Assembly: GCA_034003765.1 (NCBI GenBank)
Contig: JAVEXZ010000008.1
Coordinates: 8,972 to 72,971, forward strand
Direction of reading: 5' to 3'
DNA length: 64,000 nt
Source of the DNA: JAAZGD01 sp034003765
GTDB lineage: Bacteria; Bacillota; Clostridia; Peptostreptococcales; Anaerovoracaceae
Program-made: the position numbers and the translations under genes
Notes under the pieces: generated by a model
Told to the model about the DNA's origin: nothing
What the model saw: the letters and a program-made list of their open reading frames with translations, nothing else
Database searches by the model: none
In this document: piece by piece, positions 59,823 to 64,000 of the stretch
Layout of the letters: the number at the start of each line of letters is the position of its first letter
Position numbering within the stretch: the first letter of the stretch is position 1

Positions 59823-60481
59823 ACATTATTCCTACTTTTAGAATTCTCCATATGGATTTCCATGGCAGCAACACCTGCCTCAGCATCTTTTGTCAAAAAT
59901 GCATTAAATATGGCCTTGTGTTCTGCCAGGACGGAAGGCAGATAGTCTTCGCTGTACTCCATATCTCTTCGCCTATATTTGAGATAAACTTGGTAGGATG
60001 AAAGAACGTGTCGGAGCATTAGGTTGTGTGAGGCTCCATAAATTATTTGATGAAAACCCACGTTAATGTTAAGCATTTTTTCTATATCTTTTTTCATTGT
60101 ATAGAATTCCATGAACTCAAAAGTCTCTTCAAGAGCTTCAAGCTCTTCTTCTGTGATACGCTGGATAGCCCAGCGTATTGCTTGCATTTCATAGACCTTT
60201 CTTAGGTCATACATATCCAACATATCCTGGTGGGAAAACCCAACTACAAAAGCTCCACGGTTGGGTATATTTTCAACTAATCCATCCATTTCTAGCTGTC
60301 TAAGAGCTTCTCTAACTGGAGTACGGCTTACATTAAACTCGGAACAAAGGCTTTGTTCCGTCAACTTTTCACCGGGCTTTCTTGTACCGCAAAGAATATC
60401 CTTTTGTAGCTGAAGAAAAAGATTGCTGGCTAGTGGTACAGCTGTTTTATTTAATTCTTCTAAGTATTTAGTCCTTTTCAT
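59819..60481 (-). CDS. GntR-family (FadR/FCD) transcriptional regulator
   Basis: The 220-residue protein has an N-terminal winged helix (about residues 18-85, with EFNVSRTPVREALRQLE and the wing NRGAFVV) and an all-helical FCD ligand domain (about 90-215), which often binds organic acids through a metal. AGGAG precedes the ATG next to the idh stop. As the third gene of acn-idh-gntR, it likely controls that operon, and a TTGTATACAA palindrome at its promoter fits a GntR operator. The effector is unknown, perhaps a tricarboxylate. Confidence 0.88.
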   Translation of the reverse strand: MKRTKYLEELNKTAVPLASNLFLQLQKDILCGTRKPGEKLTEQSLCSEFNVSRTPVREALRQLEMDGLVENIPNRGAFVVGFSHQDMLDMYDLRKVYEMQAIRWAIQRITEEELEALEETFEFMEFYTMKKDIEKMLNINVGFHQIIYGASHNLMLRHVLSSYQVYLKYRRRDMEYSEDYLPSVLAEHKAIFNAFLTKDAEAGVAAMEIHMENSKSRNNV

Positions 60482-61648
60482 TTAGAACTCCTTTGTTTTC
60501 CCCCAATTGCTAGCAATAAAGGATAAGACGGCATTTGTATAGTCTGACCCCTTATCCCCTGTTCCGTCTCTTAGTACATTAACGGTGGTATCAGCAAAGA
60601 TTAAGGCATCTTTTAGGATGTTTGCCTCTTCCACTTTATCGATGTGGCGTAGAAGCATTTCACTGGCTTTCATCAGGCTGGCAGGGTTTGCGAATTCACC
60701 TCTTCCAGAAGAGACCATTCTGGGAGCTGACCCGTGTATGGCCTCAAACATAGCATATTGATCCCCAATATTTCCGCTACCAGCTGTTCCTACACCACCT
60801 TGTAATTGGGCTGCTTCATCTGTTAGGATATCTCCATAAAGGTTAGGGGCAAGAATAACGCGGAAGTCAGATTGAACCTGAGGGTTTACTAAGTTAGCAG
60901 CCATAATATCTACATACCGATCATCTACTGGGATATCTGGGTATTCCTTTGCAACATCATAGCAGATTTCCAAAAACTTCCCGTCGGTCTTTTTCATTAT
61001 ATTTGCTTTTGTAATAATTGTAACCTTAGAATTACCATTAGCCTTAGCATACTCAAAAGCAGCTCGGGCTATTCGTCGAGTTCCTTTTGTGGTGGTTACC
61101 TTAAAGTCAAAAGCAATATCTCCTATATCGATACCTCTACTGCCTAAAACGTATTCACCTTCTGTGTTTTCACGGAAAAACATCCAATCAATATTTTTTT
61201 CGGGTATAGATACAGGTCTTACATTGGCATAAAGATCTAGTTCTCGTCTTAAGGCTACATTTGCACTTTCCATATTGATAGAAGTTTCTCTGTTATCAGG
61301 AGTAGTTGTTGGACCCTTTAAGAGAACATCACATTGGCTGATTTGAGTTAAAACATGAGGTGGAAGGGTGGCTTTTACAGCTATTCTATTTTCTATTGTT
61401 AATCCTTCAATTTCACGTAATTCAATTCTGTTCTTGTCTCTGGCAAGAAGTGCACTTAGAACCTTTTGAGTTTCCTCCATAATAATTAGGCCAATTCCAT
61501 CACCAGCAATAGTTCCTATTATAATCTTATCTCGGTCTTTGAATGGCCTCTTTGATAGGGGCATCATTTTATCATGGCGTTCCTGCTGTTCTTTGATAAG
61601 AGCTTCAAAGGCTGCAACAGCCTCTTTTACTGATATAGTATCTTTCAT
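60482..61648 (-). CDS. isocitrate dehydrogenase (NAD-type isocitrate/isopropylmalate dehydrogenase family)
   Basis: The 388-residue protein belongs to the beta-decarboxylating dehydrogenases. It has GTIAGDGIG near residue 45, the substrate loop ESANVALRRELDLYANVRP near 127 (S-x-N-x3-R, isocitrate-type), and catalytic acids in LAPNLYGDILTDEAAQLQGG. It probably makes 2-oxoglutarate from isocitrate. The neighbouring aconitase argues for isocitrate rather than isopropylmalate as substrate. NAD or NADP use cannot be read safely. AAGGAG precedes the ATG, 13 bases after acn. Confidence 0.87.
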   Translation of the reverse strand: MKDTISVKEAVAAFEALIKEQQERHDKMMPLSKRPFKDRDKIIIGTIAGDGIGLIIMEETQKVLSALLARDKNRIELREIEGLTIENRIAVKATLPPHVLTQISQCDVLLKGPTTTPDNRETSINMESANVALRRELDLYANVRPVSIPEKNIDWMFFRENTEGEYVLGSRGIDIGDIAFDFKVTTTKGTRRIARAAFEYAKANGNSKVTIITKANIMKKTDGKFLEICYDVAKEYPDIPVDDRYVDIMAANLVNPQVQSDFRVILAPNLYGDILTDEAAQLQGGVGTAGSGNIGDQYAMFEAIHGSAPRMVSSGRGEFANPASLMKASEMLLRHIDKVEEANILKDALIFADTTVNVLRDGTGDKGSDYTNAVLSFIASNWGKTKEF

Positions 61649-61661
61649 TTTTGTCTCCTTC

Positions 61662-63569
61662 TTATAAGTTTATTTTTCCACCTTTGAGAATCATCTCAAT
61701 CTCTAAGGCGGAGAAGTTGGTTGCTGTAGTATAAGATTTACCAGAATCCAAATTTTTGATCTGGACTATTCCACTTTTAATTTGGGACTGGGCACTTTCT
61801 ATATATAGGTCGTTGCCCATTACTATGTCTTCATAGTCATCTGGGTTCTCAAAAGTCAAAGCTATGATTCCGCTGTTTATAAGATTAGAACGGTGGATCC
61901 TTGCAAAGGATTTTGCCACTACAAATTTTACCCCTAGATAAAGAGGGACTAGGGCTGCATGTTCTCTGCTGGAGCCTTGCCCATAATTATGGCCTCCTAC
62001 AATACTACAGCTTTTAGCTTCTAGACATCTTTTAGAAAAATCCTTGTCAATCTTCTCAAAAGAGAATTTTGCTAGGTATGGAACATTTGAACGATAGGGT
62101 AAAAGTCTTGCATCGCTAGGCATTATATCATCGGTAGTAATATTATCTCCCACTTTTAATGTGACCTTAGCAGCAATTTTGTCTGGAAGTTCTGTGTTTC
62201 TTGGGAAGGGCTTGATATTGGGGCCCATTTCAAGAGGAATATTCTTGCCCTTTTCCCCAGGATATATGATAAATGAATCTCGCGGTTCAAAATTTACATC
62301 TTCTATAATGGGGTAGGGGATATCGCTGTCGTTTCCGTCAGTTAAGACTCCAGTTATTGCAGATAGAGCTGCAGTTTCTGGGCTTACTAGGTAAATCATG
62401 GCATCGTTTGTTCCACTTCGACCTTTGAAGTTGCGGTTAAAGGTTCTAAGGGATACAGCTCCAGATTTGGGGGATTGGCCCATACCAATACAGGGGCCAC
62501 AAGCATTCTCTATTATCCTGGCCCCGGCATTAATCATATCTGCTAAGGCCCCGTTTTCTGCCATTTTTGCCAGTATTTTGCTTGAACCTGGAGAAATAAC
62601 AAGGCTTACATCTTGTGCAACCTTTCTGCCTTTTAGAATTGCTGCTACTTTCATAAGGTCTGAATAAGATGAATTAGTGCAGCTCCCAATAGCCACTTGA
62701 TCAATCTTAATAGGGCCGACTTCCTTAACATCAGAAACGTTATCAGGGCTATGGGGCTTTGCAACTTGAGGAGGAATGCTACTTAAATCTAGGATCAACT
62801 CTTCATGGTAGATGGCATGGGGATCTGCTGAAATCGCCCTGTAGTCCTGACTTCTTCCTTGAGCAGTCAAATATGCTAGAGTGTTCTCATCGCTGGGGAA
62901 AATTGAAGTAGTAGCTCCCAACTCAGCCCCCATATTTGTTATGGTTGCCCGGTCAGTAAGGCTAAGAGTTTTTACCCCATCTCCCGTGTATTCTATAATT
63001 TTTCCCACCCCACCTTTTACTGTAAGTTCTTTAAGAACCTTAAGAATGATATCCTTTGCAGAAGACCAAGGAGGTAAAGAGTTTCTTAGCTCTACCTTTA
63101 ATACCTTGGGTACTGTTAGTGAGTAGGTCCCCTTAGCCATTGCCATAGCAACATCTAGACCCCCTGCACCCATGGCAATCATTCCAAGACCTCCCCCAGT
63201 TGGTGTATGGCTATCTGAGCCTAGTAGGGTTTTCCCTGGTATACCATAGTTTTCAATATGTAGTTGATGGCAAATTCCGTTTCCAGGCTTGCTATAAATA
63301 ACACCGTGTCGGCCAGCAACACTTTTTATGAAGGCATGGTCATCTGCACTTTCAAAACCAGTCTGCAGGGTATTATGGTCCACATAAGCAACAGATAATT
63401 CGGTTTTAATCTGGTCTATATCCATAGCCTCTAATTGTAGATATACCATAGTCCCTGTAGAATCCTGGGTTAAGGTTTGATCAATTTTAATTGTTATCTC
63501 TTGGCCAGGATTAAGTTCCCCCTGGATTAAGTGTTCTGCTAGTATCTTATATGCTAGTGAATTCCCCAT
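61662..63569 (-). CDS. aconitate hydratase
   Basis: The 635-residue protein interconverts citrate and isocitrate through a 4Fe-4S cluster. Cluster cysteines are in GSCTNSSY (near residue 300) and ACGPCIGMG (near 365). The swivel domain with GGHNYGQGSSREHAA lies near residue 525. The length and motif order fit the single-chain, mid-size aconitases of Clostridia rather than the 900-residue AcnA. AGGGGGAC precedes the ATG. It is the first gene of acn-idh-gntR. No citrate synthase is in the window. Confidence 0.93.
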   Translation of the reverse strand: MGNSLAYKILAEHLIQGELNPGQEITIKIDQTLTQDSTGTMVYLQLEAMDIDQIKTELSVAYVDHNTLQTGFESADDHAFIKSVAGRHGVIYSKPGNGICHQLHIENYGIPGKTLLGSDSHTPTGGGLGMIAMGAGGLDVAMAMAKGTYSLTVPKVLKVELRNSLPPWSSAKDIILKVLKELTVKGGVGKIIEYTGDGVKTLSLTDRATITNMGAELGATTSIFPSDENTLAYLTAQGRSQDYRAISADPHAIYHEELILDLSSIPPQVAKPHSPDNVSDVKEVGPIKIDQVAIGSCTNSSYSDLMKVAAILKGRKVAQDVSLVISPGSSKILAKMAENGALADMINAGARIIENACGPCIGMGQSPKSGAVSLRTFNRNFKGRSGTNDAMIYLVSPETAALSAITGVLTDGNDSDIPYPIIEDVNFEPRDSFIIYPGEKGKNIPLEMGPNIKPFPRNTELPDKIAAKVTLKVGDNITTDDIMPSDARLLPYRSNVPYLAKFSFEKIDKDFSKRCLEAKSCSIVGGHNYGQGSSREHAALVPLYLGVKFVVAKSFARIHRSNLINSGIIALTFENPDDYEDIVMGNDLYIESAQSQIKSGIVQIKNLDSGKSYTTATNFSALEIEMILKGGKINL

Positions 63570-63598
63570 ATGTCCCCCTATTAATAGTTTCTGTTAAA

Positions 63599-63616
63599 TT
63601 GTATATTTGTATACAA
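63599..63616. promoter_or_regulatory. candidate GntR operator at the aconitase promoter
   Basis: TTGTATA-TTTG-TATACAA is an 18-base inverted repeat (63599-63616) that contains the palindrome TTGTATACAA (63607-63616), which is typical of GntR/FCD sites. It overlaps the end of the -10 box and the start region, a repressing position. Confidence 0.6.
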
Positions 63617-63644
63617 GTTTAATTGAAATTTACTTGCTTGTCAA
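63616..63644 (-). promoter_or_regulatory. aconitase operon promoter
   Basis: On the minus strand a perfect TTGACA (63644-63639) is followed after 17 bases by TAAACT (63621-63616). It sits 47 bases before the acn start codon and abuts the candidate GntR operator. Confidence 0.7.
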
Positions 63645-63649
63645 GAATA

Positions 63650-63798
63650 AAAAGCCAAAAGCAAGTCTTTTGAATCTAAAAAACAAGGCTTCAAAAGCCA
63701 AAAGCAAGTCTTGAGAATCTAAAAAACAAGGCTTCAAAAGCCAAAAGCAAGTCTTTTGAATCTAAAAAACAAGGCTTCAAAAACCAAAACAAGGCTTC
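63650..63798. repeat. 43-base tandem repeat, 3.4 copies, upstream of the aconitase -35
   Basis: Units start at 63650, 63693 and 63736, each 43 bases, with a partial unit at 63779-63798. They differ by only a few bases. Each holds AAAGCC near the start and GGCTTC at the end, so each has a weak inverted repeat. There are no spacers, so it is not a CRISPR array. Confidence 0.85.
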
Positions 63799-64000
63799 GG
63801 TATATCTGTATATATATCTGTATAAAGTGAGTAACAAGTTTATATGGAAGAATGCAATTTGAAATCTGGGTGGTGGGTGAAGCTTACTAATTTTAATACA
63901 GGTCTTATGAAACCATGGCAAGGGTCATACAATAAAAAAACAGGACCTTATGAAAGGCCCTGTTAATTAGTATCCTGATTGAGACTTATTGTCTTTAGTG
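63799..64000. other. intergenic region to the right edge
   Basis: Contains two copies of TATATCTGTATA (63801-63825), no supported ORF, and a minus-strand terminator at 63932-63964. Otherwise I see nothing in it. Confidence 0.5.
63932..63964 (-). terminator. intrinsic terminator (minus strand) of a gene beyond the right edge
   Basis: AACAGGACC (63939-63947) and GGCCCTGTT (63956-63964) form a stem with one mismatch around TTATGAAA. On the minus strand a run of T (63940-63932) follows. It probably ends a minus-strand transcript coming from outside the window. Confidence 0.7.

Noticed and set aside
63650..63798. CRISPR array
   Set aside because: The 43-base units are contiguous with no variable spacers between them, and no cas genes are present.
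63691..63921. Minus-strand ORF translating the 43-base repeat
   Set aside because: It exists only because the repeat unit happens to stay open. The peptide is a low-complexity reiteration with no ribosome binding site or family likeness.

Overview
The window reads as a chromosome segment of a strictly anaerobic, low-GC Gram-positive bacterium of the class Clostridia. Supporting signs are AT-rich DNA, strong AGGAGG-type ribosome binding sites, frequent TTG/GTG starts, S-layer homology (SLH) domains, a class III (glycyl radical) ribonucleotide reductase, formate-tetrahydrofolate ligase with FolD, MinD-type ATPases carrying ferredoxin domains, and Firmicutes gene orders (tmk-holB-ricT; rplS-rbgA-rnhB; plsX-rnc-smc-ftsY). 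I cannot name the genus. No prophage, intact transposase, CRISPR array or rRNA operon is visible.

Layout. 1-9.3 kb: a membrane protein and a lipoprotein, then a housekeeping run (small membrane protein, tmk, holB, ricT, a tRNA-type methyltransferase, murA, class III fbp, a NYN/LOTUS RNA-binding protein). 9.4-14 kb: an orphan glycine-rich protein, tRNA-Arg(ACG), a YibE/F membrane protein, a structured IS200/IS605-like end, arginase, a CorA transporter and an NrdG-type activase. 14-17.5 kb: nrdD with a fused C-terminal redoxin domain plus trxB, preceded by a pair of NrdR-box-like operators. 17.5-21.9 kb (minus strand): an iron-sulfur/NifX/MinD/MBL/radical-SAM operon. 22-28.1 kb: an exported-protein block (M14 carboxypeptidase, two SLH-transglutaminase paralogues, and between them a TlpA lipoprotein, a small CXXC membrane protein and a polyferredoxin membrane protein). 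28.4-34.2 kb: proline biosynthesis (proA with a YprB-like nuclease on the minus strand, proB-proC on the plus strand), a Nudix hydrolase and a XerD-like protein that lacks its catalytic tyrosine. 34.4-40.3 kb: rplS, rbgA, rnhB, fhs, folD and a cysteine desulfidase/serine dehydratase-like protein. 40.4-59.8 kb: a tightly packed run valS, folC, DAG kinase-like, GNAT, plsX, rnc, smc, ftsY, der, plsY, gpsA, miaB, cls, glyA and an M50 protease. 59.8-63.6 kb (minus): gntR, isocitrate dehydrogenase and aconitase, with a well-formed promoter, an overlapping palindromic operator and an upstream 43-bp tandem repeat.

How the genes work together. fhs, folD, glyA and folC form a folate one-carbon set. plsX, plsY, gpsA, cls and the DAG kinase-like protein cover phospholipid synthesis. 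NrdG, NrdD-redoxin and TrxB look like a self-contained anaerobic dNTP-synthesis set. Aconitase and isocitrate dehydrogenase, with their own GntR regulator, supply 2-oxoglutarate, the precursor of glutamate and hence of proline.

The items most worth a second look are the tyrosine-less XerD homologue, the NrdD-redoxin/TrxB unit with its operators, the IS605-like structured RNA remnant, the SLH-transglutaminase pair bracketing a redox module, the MinD/NifX cluster with duplicated gene ends, the YprB-like gene with a -10 box that predicts a leaderless mRNA, and the repeat/operator architecture upstream of aconitase and rplS. None of these is proved to be a new system; all are readings from sequence only.
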